Assembly: GCA_963839995.1 (NCBI GenBank) | Contig: CAWIXH010000005.1 | Location: forward strand, 124,001 to 188,000 | DNA: 64,000 bases | Origin: CAWIUB01 sp963839995 | GTDB taxonomy: Bacteria; Actinomycetota; Actinomycetes; Mycobacteriales; Jatrophihabitantaceae | Direction: 5' to 3' | Part shown: positions 42,102 through 49,708 of the stretch, piece by piece | Numbering within the stretch: position 1 is the stretch's first letter | Layout of the letters: each line of letters opens with the position of its first letter | Position numbers and translations under genes: made by a program | The notes under the pieces: model-generated | What the model was told of the DNA's origin: nothing | Database searches by the model: none | The model's input: only the letters and a program-made list of their open reading frames with translations

Positions 42102-42844
42102 TGGCCGGGACACGGATCGAGCTGCGCATCGCGAGCGGGACGGCGTGGATCACCCTCGACGGCGCCGCCACCCGGAACGCTCTGGACATCCAGGCGGCCG
42201 GCGAGCTTGTCGCGGCGTGTGCCCAGATCGACGCCGACCCCGGGGTCGGGGCGGCGATCATCACCGGTGCCGGGCAGGCGTTTTGCTCCGGCGCCGACAC
42301 CCGCGTCATAGCGGGCCTGCGCGGCGCGCGGCCGGACGAGGCGTACGAAGGCCTGGAGATCGTGTACGGCGCGTTCCGCCGGGTCGGGCAGCTCAGCGTG
42401 CCGACCGTTGCCGCGATCAACGGTGCCGCGGTCGGGGCCGGCCTGAACCTCGCCCTCGTCACCGACCTGCGTCTCGTCGCATCCGACGCGGTACTCGTCT
42501 CGGGCTTCGCAGCGATCGGGCTGCATCCCGGCGGCGGGCACCTGCACCTGCTCGCCCGCGCCGGCGGCACCGGCATCGCGGCGGCCGCCGGCGTGTTCGC
42601 CCGTCCGATCACCGCCGACCAGGCAGTCGCTACCGGCCTGGCCTGGACAGCTGTGCCGGCCGCGGACCTGCTCCCGCTCGCCGAGCGGAGCGTCGCCCAC
42701 CTGGCCGCCGACCCGCCGCTAGCCCGGGCCCTCGCCGCCACGCTGCGGCGCACGGTCGCCGACCCCACGGTGTGGGAGCGTGCGGTCGAGATCGAGCGGG
42801 CCCGCCAGATGTGGTCGCTGTCCCGTCCCCGCACGGAGAGCTGA
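42101..42844 (+). CDS. Enoyl-CoA hydratase/isomerase family protein
   Basis: A 247-residue crotonase-fold protein: RIASGTAWITLDGAATRNAL, IITGAGQAFCSGADTRVI (first oxyanion-hole loop), VAAINGAAVGAGLNLALVTD (second) and FAAIGLHPGGGHLHLL. The two glutamates that act as acid/base in hydratases are replaced (GAGLNL and GFAAIGL contain none at the usual positions), so the reaction may be different. It is intact between two damaged genes. The original operon was probably FAD-oxidoreductase/crotonase/acyl-CoA dehydrogenase. Confidence 0.82.
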   Translation: MAGTRIELRIASGTAWITLDGAATRNALDIQAAGELVAACAQIDADPGVGAAIITGAGQAFCSGADTRVIAGLRGARPDEAYEGLEIVYGAFRRVGQLSVPTVAAINGAAVGAGLNLALVTDLRLVASDAVLVSGFAAIGLHPGGGHLHLLARAGGTGIAAAAGVFARPITADQAVATGLAWTAVPAADLLPLAERSVAHLAADPPLARALAATLRRTVADPTVWERAVEIERARQMWSLSRPRTES

Positions 42845-43356
42845 TGTACCCAACGTTGCAGACCGACCCGGCGAAGGCCGCGTGGATCAAGAACACCGTC
42901 GCCGAGCTCGCCGCGTTCGGCGAGCAGCACCGCATGGAGCTCGACACCGCCAACCGCGCCAACAAGTTCCTCCGCGAGCTGTACCGGGAGCTGGGCGGCC
43001 GCGGCTACCTCGGGCCCTCGTCCCAGTCGAGTGCGGCGGGCTGGGGCGGCGGCGTTCCCGAGTACGTCGTGATCAGCGAGGAGGTCGGACGGCACGGCCT
43101 CGTCTCGGGGCAGATCGCCGCCCAGGCCATCGACGCTGACCTCGTCCATCGTTACATGATGGGGCCACACGACGGCGCCTGGGTCAGCCGGTTTCGGTTC
43201 CGCAAGCGGCTTACGGGCCCGAGCCTCAGCGCCAGCCAGCACACGCTGGCGCAGCGCTTGTACCTGATCGCGCCTGGGTCTGATTACCAGGGAGGGCGGG
43301 AGCGGCTGATTGACGTCATCGGATGCCGCGGTCGACCGCTGCGAGGACGGTGGTGA
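42844..43356 (+). pseudogene. Truncated acyl-CoA dehydrogenase
   Basis: The first 98 codons encode an acyl-CoA dehydrogenase N-terminus (TVAELAAFGEQHRMELD, LYRELGGRGYLGP, GGVPEYVVISEEVGRHGLVS). After QIAAQ the sequence becomes unrelated (IDADLVHRYMMGPHDGAW and onward) and runs to a stop at 43356, inside the converging TetR gene. The flavin and catalytic domains are missing. Its ATG overlaps the crotonase stop by one base, so the original genes were coupled. Confidence 0.65.
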
Positions 43357-43981
43357 TCGCGTAGTCGACTTGGGGCTCGGGCAGGTCGCGTAGTGGCCCG
43401 TCGAGCAGCAGGCTGGACAGGCCGTGGACGGCGGACCAGGCTGCGTATTCGGCGCCGGGGCGGCGTTGGGGTGTGAGCGCGCCGACGCTGACGAGTTCGT
43501 CGAGTCGGGCGCTGAGCACGTGGTAGGGGCTGGTGGTCTGTTCGGAATCGGTGCGGTCCGCCGGGGATGGTTCGCGAGTCGGTGCGTCGGCGGGGTGCGG
43601 CCGCGCGGAGGTGAACGCGGTGCGGAACCAGCCGGGTTCGGCGCGGGCGAAGTCGATGTAGGCCCGCCCGATCGCCTCGAGGCGCGCGCGGGCGCGGCGG
43701 ATGGGGCCACGCACCGTGACGAGGTTCGAGCGCTCGATCATCAGCAGGCCCAGCCGGGTCATGCACCGCTCGGCGACGGCGGCGAGCAGGTCCTCCTGGT
43801 TGGCGAAGTGCCGGTACGCGGCGTTGTGCGAGACGCCGGCCTGGCGTGAAGCCGCACGCAGCAGCACCGCGCCGGGGCCACCGGTGCGGGCCAGTTCGAC
43901 GCCGGCCTCGACGAGAGCCGCGCGCAGGTTGCCGTGGTGGTAGCCGCGCGCTTCGCTGCCGCGATCGGGTCCACGAACCAT
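43316..43981 (-). CDS. TetR-family transcriptional regulator
   Basis: A 221-residue repressor. The helix-turn-helix is YHHGNLRAALVEAGVELAR to QAGVSHNAAYRHFANQEDLL (residues 15-60), followed by a helical ligand domain with FARAEPGWFRTAF. The ATG at 43981 was preferred to the in-frame ATG at 44067 because two palindromic operators (43981-44045) lie between them. It is divergent from an MMPL transporter remnant, the classic repressor/efflux-pump arrangement. Confidence 0.88.
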   Translation of the reverse strand: MVRGPDRGSEARGYHHGNLRAALVEAGVELARTGGPGAVLLRAASRQAGVSHNAAYRHFANQEDLLAAVAERCMTRLGLLMIERSNLVTVRGPIRRARARLEAIGRAYIDFARAEPGWFRTAFTSARPHPADAPTREPSPADRTDSEQTTSPYHVLSARLDELVSVGALTPQRRPGAEYAAWSAVHGLSSLLLDGPLRDLPEPQVDYAITTVLAAVDRGIR

Positions 43982-44045
43982 GTTGACAGTGTCCACAGCC
44001 TGTGGCACCCTCGTCAACAACCGCCGAATGTTGGCATCGTCAACA
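43981..44045. promoter_or_regulatory. Two TetR-type operators between the tetR gene and the MMPL remnant
   Basis: TGTTGACAGTGTCCACA (43981-43997) and TGTTGGCATCGTCAACA (44029-44045) are 17-base imperfect palindromes sharing the arm TGTTGRC, with centres 48 bases apart. A further half-site GTCAACA lies near 44013. The arrangement suits repression of both divergent genes. Confidence 0.6.
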
Positions 44046-44143
44046 TGATCGCTACCGGAGTGCTTCATGACTGACCTGACCTTGCCACGTAATCTCCACC
44101 AGACCCAGGCGGCGAGCCCGCTGCCCCGCCGAGGGAGCGCAGG

Positions 44144-44539
44144 ATGATGGGGTCGATAGGAAGTTTCGTGGTCCGCCGCGTCCGTCCAGTGCTGATCGTG
44201 ACAATGCTGGCCGTAATCGGGTTCGGCGTCCTCGGGTTCGGCGCTTTCGGCAAGTTGAAGACGGGCGGCTTCCAGGACCCGGCCGCCGAGTCGACTACCG
44301 CGCAGACGCTGACCGACCAGCGCTTCGGTGGCGCAGCGGCGGTACAGGGCGTGTCGAACGTGGTGTCCTACTGGTCGACGCGCAACCCCGGCCTGAAGTC
44401 GAAGGACGGCAAGTACGCGCTCGTGGTGGGCAGCACCAAGAGCGACCGCGATCTCAGCGCCTCGGAATTGGCGAGCCTGCGGTCGCGCAACACGCAGGTC
44501 GACGTCACGGTCGGCGGCGATGCGGCGATGCGGCGATGA
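44144..44539 (+). pseudogene. Truncated MMPL-family transporter
   Basis: 131 codons: first membrane helix (RVRPVLIVTMLAVIGFGVLG), then GFGAFGKLKTGGFQDPAAES, the family N-terminus. A block is missing after QRFGG, since the frame jumps to AVQGVSNVVSYWSTRNPGLK. It then stops after TVGGDAAMRR, where about 600 further residues are expected. The end coincides with a short tandem repeat that joins it to the opposite-strand DUF5615 fragment. Non-functional as a pump. Confidence 0.7.
44513..44537. repeat. Three tandem copies of an 8-bp GCGGCGAT unit at a gene junction
   Basis: The unit is repeated about three times at exactly the place where the MMPL remnant and the DUF5615 remnant abut. A short repeat of this kind is a plausible slippage or deletion site that created the junction. 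Confidence 0.6.
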
Positions 44540-44844
44540 CCGATCGGATGCCGGCGCATATCGCGGCCGATGCCATCGCCAGCCCGTCCAGACCGTCGGC
44601 CAGCTCGTACGAGATGTGGTGCAGACCCGATCGTTGTGGCCCTGCACTCAGCAGGATCGTTGAACTGCCTGATGTTGTTCGTCAAGATCGCATCGAAGCT
44701 GCGTTTGGCATCACGGAAGAGCGGGGCGTCCTTCTTCCCCTTCCAGCCAAGCGAACTGACGTGCTCCACCGTATGGCCCCGAAGGAGATGCTTCAGCAGA
44801 AAAAGCAGTGGTTGCGGCACATCCTCATCGAGTAGCAGCCTCAT
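44530..44844 (-). pseudogene. DUF5615-family PIN-like toxin, frameshifted and 3'-truncated
   Basis: The start MRLLLDEDVPQPLLFLL and GHTVEHVSSLGWKGKKDA, with AILTNNIRQFNDPAEC, are a DUF5615 PIN-like domain with its conserved acidic residues (DED, TNN). After AECRA the expected continuation (SGLHHISYELADGLDG, MASAAICAGIRS) is present but in a different frame, so a one-base indel near 44640 breaks the gene. The last residues are lost at the repeat junction. GTGGAG upstream of ATG 44844; 15 bases after the antitoxin stop. Confidence 0.65.
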
Positions 44845-44859
44845 GCCGCTCCACGAATG

Positions 44860-45510
44860 TCATGCGGCTGCCTTGACGTGAGCGTTCTCCGCGACGAGTT
44901 CTGCCAGTTGTGCCGCGCCGACCACATCGGCCTCGGTGACAGCTGGATACAACTCCGCGATCTCTCCCGAGGTCATCCCATCCGCGTAGAGACCAGCGAC
45001 AACCGTGAACGGAATTCGCGTGCCTTCGATGACCGGGAAGCCGCCACGCACCCCCGGATCGATCGTTACCCCTTGCGTCGGCTCGGCAAGGTCCGGCACG
45101 CGCTCGCCGGTGCCTGTCGTGAACGATCGGAAGATGTCGTCCATCACGAACTTCGGCCCACCTTGGCCGGGCCGCTCGATCACGTCCACGTACTCACCAT
45201 CGGGCGAGACCCAGACCACCCTGCGCCCACCAGGCACCGCCTTGACGCTGTGGCCCGCCAGGTGGGTGTCGGGATAGCGCTTCAGGAGGTATGACGCGAC
45301 CTTGCGGACCTTCTGTAGAGAGAGATGACCTCGAAGTTGCACGAACATCCGCAACGCAACGATGTCCTGGTACGAGTAGAGGACACGCGGCCTCGTTCCA
45401 TGCTCGGGCGCGAACAACACTCCGTGCGTAGGTGTGTTTCGTCGCCAGTAAGCAAGCTGACGGACGGACGCGCCAGTCAGTGTGGCAGCCAACGGCGGTG
45501 CGTAGCTCAC
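44860..45510 (-). CDS. DUF433-family antitoxin with MerR-like N-terminus
   Basis: A 216-residue protein. The N-terminal half resembles a MerR-like DNA-binding domain (LTGASVRQLAYWRRNTPTHG, YSYQDIVALRMFVQL). The C-terminal half is DUF433 (TIDPGVRGGFPVIEGTRIPF, LYADGMTSGEIAELYPAVTE). DUF433 proteins usually pair with DUF5615 toxins, and the damaged partner follows immediately. GTG 45510 has GGGAGG five bases upstream. The antitoxin is intact while its toxin is broken. Confidence 0.82.
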   Translation of the reverse strand: MSYAPPLAATLTGASVRQLAYWRRNTPTHGVLFAPEHGTRPRVLYSYQDIVALRMFVQLRGHLSLQKVRKVASYLLKRYPDTHLAGHSVKAVPGGRRVVWVSPDGEYVDVIERPGQGGPKFVMDDIFRSFTTGTGERVPDLAEPTQGVTIDPGVRGGFPVIEGTRIPFTVVAGLYADGMTSGEIAELYPAVTEADVVGAAQLAELVAENAHVKAAA

Positions 45511-46115
45511 GTTCGCCTCCCCACCGAGTTCCTGCCGGGCATCATGCCCGAGTATGTGGCGAATCGGGCACGCCACCCCGACTTTAAGGTCCGCTGCTGT
45601 TGTTGCCACTTGATCATCCGACAGGGCGTGTCCGGATCCCTGCGGGAGCCGACCGCTGTCGCGCTGCGGCCCGGCATTTACGGCTCTACGTGCACTCGAC
45701 GGATCGCGCGCATCCCGTCGTGCCCCCTGCGTGCGCCCCTTTCCACGGCCGACCGGTTGGCTCCCGCGGACGCGGACCTTTGCGCCGTCGGCTACTAACG
45801 CGCGGACGACGGATGCCTTCGCCGACCGGGACGGTACACGTCGGCCCGGTGGTCCACCGCAGTGATTTGCGCCGATGCGCTGGTGGTCGTCGATGCGATC
45901 GATGAACCGGAAATCGCCGCGGCGCACCGCACACCGCCCACTGAGGTCCCGCTACAGCGCACGCCGGGCGATGCGGCTGGTGCCTGCTTCGATTCGCGTC
46001 GTGGTTAGCCGCGGCTGCGACGTGGGTTGCCGCGTTGACTCCATGAGCGACCGCGGCAACCATGGAGACGCGCGGCGCTGTGTGCAGCGCGACTTCGGAC
46101 GCTCCGGGAGGCTGG
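45511..46115. other. 605-base gap without a recognisable gene
   Basis: No frame here shows actinobacterial codon bias together with recognisable protein sequence. A nine-base inverted repeat (GTTGCCGCG at 46026-46034, CGCGGCAAC at 46052-46060) precedes the next gene. Probably decayed sequence. Confidence 0.4.
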
Positions 46116-46535
46116 ATGACGGGAGTGATCGATCGGCTGGTTATGGCGGTGAATGCACATGACCTGGATGGCGTGGCCGGTCTGATCGCCGAGGGCTACC
46201 GCAGCGAGCAGCCGGCGCATCCGGGTCGGGCGTTTGTTGGGCGGGCTCAAATGCGCGCCAACTGGGAGGCGATGTTCGCGGGAATCCCCGATTTCCACGC
46301 CGAGATCTGCCGATCCGTCAAGGACGGTGACACGACCTGGACCGAATGGCACTGGTCGGGCACCCGCAGCGACGGGCCGGCGTTCGAGATGCGAGGGATC
46401 ACCCTGTTCAAGATCAGCAATGATCAGATCGTGGCCGGACGGCTGTACATGGAGGACGTCGAGCGGCACGTGGCCGGGATCGAGCAGGTCGTGGAATCGC
46501 TGTCCGGCCGCCGACCGCGAGGCGGCCAGCAGTAA
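46116..46535 (+). CDS. SnoaL-like/nuclear transport factor 2-fold protein
   Basis: A 139-residue protein: VIDRLVMAVNAHDLDGVAGL, HPGRAFVGRAQMRANWEAMF, DFHAEICRSVKDGDTTWTEW and MRGITLFKISNDQIVAGRLY form the typical SnoaL-like cone-shaped fold with a ligand pocket. The reaction cannot be inferred. ATG 46116 is chosen for GGGAGG four bases upstream; the longer in-frame start at 46062 adds unconserved sequence. Confidence 0.82.
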   Translation: MTGVIDRLVMAVNAHDLDGVAGLIAEGYRSEQPAHPGRAFVGRAQMRANWEAMFAGIPDFHAEICRSVKDGDTTWTEWHWSGTRSDGPAFEMRGITLFKISNDQIVAGRLYMEDVERHVAGIEQVVESLSGRRPRGGQQ

Positions 46536-46627
46536 CAATCGCCCAGTGCGCACAGTGCCACCGCCGCCCCCGCGCGTCGTAACGCGAACCGCGAAGGGCA
46601 CGGTCGTTGGTGCTTCCGCCGGCCGAA

Positions 46628-46800
46628 TCAGGTTCGCTGCTCGATCGGTGGTGGCGTCCACGTGCCGTTCGTCACGCGGTGCTCGGGCCAGTAGCTCCGC
46701 ATCACCAGGCTCAATGAGCCAGCCGGGGCGGCACCCAGTTGGGCTCACGGTCACCGCCGGGGGTGTCGTGCTCGATCCAGATGTCCAGGGAGAACGCGTT
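46628..46800 (-). pseudogene. Remnant of a DUF1254/DUF1214-family protein C-terminus
   Basis: Near 46790-46730 one minus-strand frame reads FSLDIWIEHDTPGGDREPNW, and near 46700-46628 another frame reads SLVMRSYWPEH and GTWTPPPIEQ before a stop. Together they match the end of DUF1214 domains (HDxPGxDREANWLPAP, SLVMRLYWP, GxWxPP). A frame change and loss of a few residues lie between the two blocks, and the rest of the gene is absent. The remaining gap, 46536-47093, shows nothing else. Confidence 0.5.
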
Positions 46801-47093
46801 GCCACGGGCAGGGCCCCGCGCGAAGGCGCCGGGCGCCACCGTCCGGTGGTCAAACCCCACATCCCGTTGTGCCCCCCACGTGCCCTTCTCGCCACGCGCA
46901 TCTGGAGCAAACGCGGGAAAGGCTGCCCGGTGACGGCGGAAGGACCGACGGCATGACCGCTGCCATACCAGCGGATTCAGCGGTCCACTGACGCTTCAGC
47001 TTCAATACCCGAGGCATACGCGCGGGTCGCAGCGGTTTCTGGCACCGCCGCCACGCGGTCCGCCGACGCCAGGTTGCCGCATCGCCGCCGACA

Positions 47094-47124
47094 GAGAATC
47101 ACCCTATTTTATAGGATGATTCTC
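47094..47124 (-). terminator. Stem-loop beyond the tRNA-Ser fragment
   Basis: GAGAATCA and TGATTCTC pair, and inside them CCTAT pairs with ATAGG around a short T-rich loop. It lies ten bases beyond the 3' end of the tRNA-Ser fragment and is AT-rich, unlike its surroundings. I read it as the original terminator of tRNA-Ser, separated from the gene by an insertion. Confidence 0.5.
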
Positions 47125-47132
47125 GACCGAGT

Positions 47133-47188
47133 GCGGAGGGCGTGGGATTCGAACCCACGAGGAGAGTGAACTCCTAGCGGTTTTCAAG
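47133..47188 (-). repeat. Attachment-site repeat: 3' part of tRNA-Ser
   Basis: A 56-base copy of the tRNA-Ser(TGA) 3' portion, from the discriminator base through T-arm and variable arm into the anticodon loop. It is identical to 49497-49552 except for two variable-arm bases. The 5' half of the tRNA is missing. This is the duplicated att site expected when an element integrates into the 3' part of a tRNA gene. Confidence 0.8.
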
Positions 47189-47305
47189 CCGAGTCTCGGC
47201 GGCGGCACCGACGTCCGCGATCGCGGGATGCGCGTGCACGTTTGTCGTGCCTGGTGGCGGCGCTCGATCCCGCGCATATTCCGCGTGCTGATCACGCGGT
47301 TCGCG

Positions 47306-47628
47306 TTACGCGACGCTGGCTCTCCCCCAGCGCTGGTGTGCGGCATGCCGGGTGATGCCGAGGCGGCGGGCGATGGCGGCCCACGAGTAGCCGGCGGCTC
47401 GCAGAGCGGTCACGGCGCGGGTGATGGCGTGCGCTCGACCTCGGCGGCGAGGCCGACCAGGGTGGCGAGTCCTTCGACGTCGCCGTCGGCGACGCGGCGG
47501 GCGTGTGCGCCGAGGATTCGGCGGCAGAAAGCCGCGTACTGGTCGTTCTCCACGACGCCTCGTGTTCGGCGTTTTGGTGTCAAGGATCGGTTGACAGCGT
47601 TCGGGCGAGAGGCAGCGGGGTTGCTCAT
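47306..47628 (-). pseudogene. Frameshifted helix-turn-helix protein of integrative elements
   Basis: The first 65 or so codons (NDQYAAFCRRILGAHARRVA, DVEGLATLVGLAAEVE) are the N-terminus of a small protein typical of actinobacterial phages and integrative elements. That frame stops at 47410, but another frame continues the family sequence: AITRAVTALRAAGYSWAAIA, RRLGITRHAAHQRWG, a helix-turn-helix, ending at 47306. One lost base near 47420 separates DNA-binding domain from N-terminus. Confidence 0.6.
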
Positions 47629-47631
47629 GGC

Positions 47632-48303
47632 TCAGCCCTCGTCCGTCGTGGCGGTGAAGGGCTGCTCACAGACGCCGCAGCCGATAGGGCCGAGGTCGTA
47701 GGTGGAGCGGCTGACCCGGATATTCCGCGCGGGGTCGCAACCGCATTCCGCGACGACTCCGTTGTTGGTCTTCGGCTTGGCGTCATGCACATCCGCCACT
47801 CGGTAGGCGGTCAGGGCCTGGTCGAGCTCGTCGACGACGTCGGCGTAGTAGCGGGCGGTCATGTCCGGGACCGACGTGATCGACCAGCCGATGCGGGAGT
47901 CTTTCTCGACGGTGATGCCGAGCTCGGTGGCGATGTCGCGGAAGCGGGTGTTGTGGTAGCGGCCTTGGCGGCTGGTTTCCTGCACGCCCCGGATCGCGGC
48001 AGCGCCGTGTGCGGCTGCGTGCAGCAGCGTTCCGAGCAGCGCGACCGGTCCGCGTCGAAGGCCTTCACCGCCGATGAACGGCTCGGGCATCCGGTCCGCG
48101 CCGACGGCCCACTTGGCGTCATGGAACTGCCCGAACGTGAGGTGGCCGGGCTTGCCGGTGCCGTTGCCGATCGTCAGCACGACATGCGTGACCTCGGGGT
48201 GCTTGTCCTGGATGGATGCCCAGGCGGTTTCGATGGCGGGGACGAGCGGGCCCGTCGCAGTGCCGGGCTGGGTTTGACTGCTAGGTGTCAACGTCGCGGT
48301 CAT
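47632..48303 (-). CDS. SprT-like metallopeptidase-fold protein with altered HExxH motif
   Basis: A 223-residue protein. The segment LLGTLLHAAAHGAAAIRGVQ with TSRQGRYHNTRFRDIATELG matches SprT-like proteins of integrative elements; the second GWSITSVPD stretch and a C-terminal zinc ribbon (CGCDP, CGVCEQPF) follow. The usual zinc-protease motif HEAAH reads HAAAH, so the catalytic Glu is lost. ATG 48303 has GGAGG six bases upstream. It may bind zinc and DNA without proteolysis, or be an inactive remnant. Confidence 0.65.
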   Translation of the reverse strand: MTATLTPSSQTQPGTATGPLVPAIETAWASIQDKHPEVTHVVLTIGNGTGKPGHLTFGQFHDAKWAVGADRMPEPFIGGEGLRRGPVALLGTLLHAAAHGAAAIRGVQETSRQGRYHNTRFRDIATELGITVEKDSRIGWSITSVPDMTARYYADVVDELDQALTAYRVADVHDAKPKTNNGVVAECGCDPARNIRVSRSTYDLGPIGCGVCEQPFTATTDEG

Positions 48304-48538
48304 GGTTTGCCTCCGGTTGATGTGGCGGTCAGGTGCTCTCCCCTGACCGGCCACGCCGAGGGACCGCCGCCGCGGGTGCCCCATCGTCCCTATGCCTTGG
48401 TCACCGTGTGTTGCGCGACGGGGCGCGCTGCCTGCGGTATCCGGTCGGCTTGGCAGTTGCAGGTCGGTTGACACTCGGTCGCCCGCAAGGAAGCGTCAGT
48501 GGGATCAGGCAGGGTTCGGTCGGGTGGAGGTTAGGGCC

Positions 48539-49144
48539 GTGTACGCGCGATTGACGCTTCATACCGCGGATCCGACGCGCTTGAGTGAGGTGATCAGCCA
48601 CTACGAGCACGACGTCAGGATGGATTTCACGCACCAGCCGGGAAGTCGGGGCATGTCGGTGCTCGTCAACGATGATCTGGGCGTTGTGCTGGTCGAGGCG
48701 TACTGGGCCACCGAGGACGCGATGCGGGCGAATGATGCGAGCTTCATCCGCCCGGTTCACGACGCCGCGTTCTTTGGCGCGACCGTGTCAATCGAGCATT
48801 ACGAGGTCGCGAGATTCGTGCACGTCGCTCCGGCCGGTCCAGGAGCCGCCGTCAGTTTGACTCGCCTCGACATCGAGGCGACGGGCCTGGATGACGTGCT
48901 TGCGGCGTATGGCGATGCCGCTGGGCCGCTGACCGGCAGCGACGGGTTCTACACCGCTGTTTTGCTTGTGGACCGTCGGAGCGGCCGGGCAGTTGTCGAG
49001 ACCATGTGGCGTCACGGCGAGGCGCTCGTCGCCGCACGCGGTCCGGCGGCCGCCCGCCGTTTGGAGGCCGTCAAAGGCGGAAACGTCACGGTGCGCGGGA
49101 TCGACCAGTATCGGTTGGATTTCCACTCCGTGGAGCTGGAATGA
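48539..49144 (+). CDS. Tandem antibiotic-biosynthesis-monooxygenase-like (dimeric alpha-beta barrel) protein
   Basis: A 201-residue protein that appears to hold two ferredoxin-like repeats: YARLTLHTADPTRLSEVISH to TVSIEHYEVARFVH, and VSLTRLDIEATGLDDVLAAY to TVRGIDQYRLDFH. Each has the pattern strand-helix-strand-strand of the ABM fold. No catalytic residues can be named. GTG 48539 is preferred; GTG 48524 would add five residues. The 235-base gap upstream (48304-48538) holds divergent promoters but no recognisable motif. Confidence 0.6.
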   Translation: MYARLTLHTADPTRLSEVISHYEHDVRMDFTHQPGSRGMSVLVNDDLGVVLVEAYWATEDAMRANDASFIRPVHDAAFFGATVSIEHYEVARFVHVAPAGPGAAVSLTRLDIEATGLDDVLAAYGDAAGPLTGSDGFYTAVLLVDRRSGRAVVETMWRHGEALVAARGPAAARRLEAVKGGNVTVRGIDQYRLDFHSVELE

Positions 49145-49496
49145 CCCGCGGCGCGTCATCACAGGGTGAACGCAGCAGCCGGTAGCGCCTCGTGGCTTGT
49201 TCCGCCGTGAGCGTCGAGCTGGCCGATGATGCGGGCCGCTGGTGCTTGGTGAGAGTTTCGCTGGCTACTGGCGGCCCTTTCATCTTGTCCGCGCCCAGCC
49301 GGGCCGGCCGCCGGAGGCCGCCAGGCCGGAGGGCGAGCCAGCCAGATCGGCGGGCGCGGCGGCCGGCATTCGGTCCGGCCTTGATCCATCCCGCGCATAT
49401 CCCGCGAGCAGCCGAATTCCGCGTCATCTGGCTGCACTCGGCGGTACGGCGGGCAGGGCCGGAATCGGCCTCTACCCCCGTGTTTCCAGGCGCGGG
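49145..49496. other. 350-base gap at the right end of the element
   Basis: No coding sequence is recognisable. The only feature is the copy of the 19-base repeat ATCCCGCGCATATCCCGCG at 49388-49406, about 90 bases from the tRNA, matching one near the left end. Confidence 0.4.
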
Positions 49497-49552
49497 GCGG
49501 AGGGCGTGGGATTCGAACCCACGAGAAGCGTGAACTCCTAGCGGTTTTCAAG
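49497..49552 (-). repeat. Attachment-site repeat within intact tRNA-Ser
   Basis: The tRNA-proximal copy of the 56-base direct repeat also found at 47133-47188 (54 of 56 identical). It covers the 3' portion of the complete tRNA gene. Confidence 0.75.
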
Positions 49553-49584
49553 ACCGCCGCCATCGGCCACTAGGCGAGCCCTCC
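49498..49584 (-). tRNA. tRNA-Ser (anticodon TGA)
   Basis: Read on the minus strand: acceptor GGAGGGC pairs with GCCCTCC plus discriminator G; D-arm in TCGCCTAGTGGCCGATGGC; anticodon stem GCGGT/ACCGC enclosing loop CTTGAAA (anticodon TGA); a long variable arm typical of Ser; T-arm GTGGGTTCGAATCCCAC. CCA is not encoded. It decodes UCA and related Ser codons. Its 3' part is duplicated at 47133-47188. Confidence 0.95.
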
Positions 49585-49708
49585 AGGTGTTCGAACCTAC
49601 TGTAGGGATGGCGTGGAATTGCGGCGACGCCGCGCGAGCGCCGCTGAGGCCCGACGTATCAAGGTCGGTCGGTCCCCCTCCTGGCAGAGCAAGAGGATGG
49701 GGGATGTC

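Larger units (their letters stand above)
47189..49496. mobile_element. Remnant of an integrated element in tRNA-Ser (about 2.3 kb)
   Basis: Bounded on the left by the tRNA-Ser 3' fragment and on the right by the complete tRNA gene. Inside are a frameshifted helix-turn-helix gene and a SprT-like gene, both of types found on actinobacterial integrative elements and phages, and a monooxygenase-like gene. A near-identical 19-base repeat, ATCCCGCGCATATYCCGCG, occurs near each end (47267-47285 and 49388-49406). No integrase, excisionase or replication gene remains, so the element looks immobile. Confidence 0.6.

Noticed and set aside
42019..43710. 563-codon open frame antisense to crotonase, acyl-CoA dehydrogenase and TetR region
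   Set aside because: It spans several genes of both orientations and has the low-complexity residue mix of an antisense shadow.
46026..46060. Nine-base inverted repeat GTTGCCGCG/CGCGGCAAC before the SnoaL-like gene
   Set aside because: GC-rich arms of this length occur by chance in such DNA, and there is no related copy or regulator nearby.
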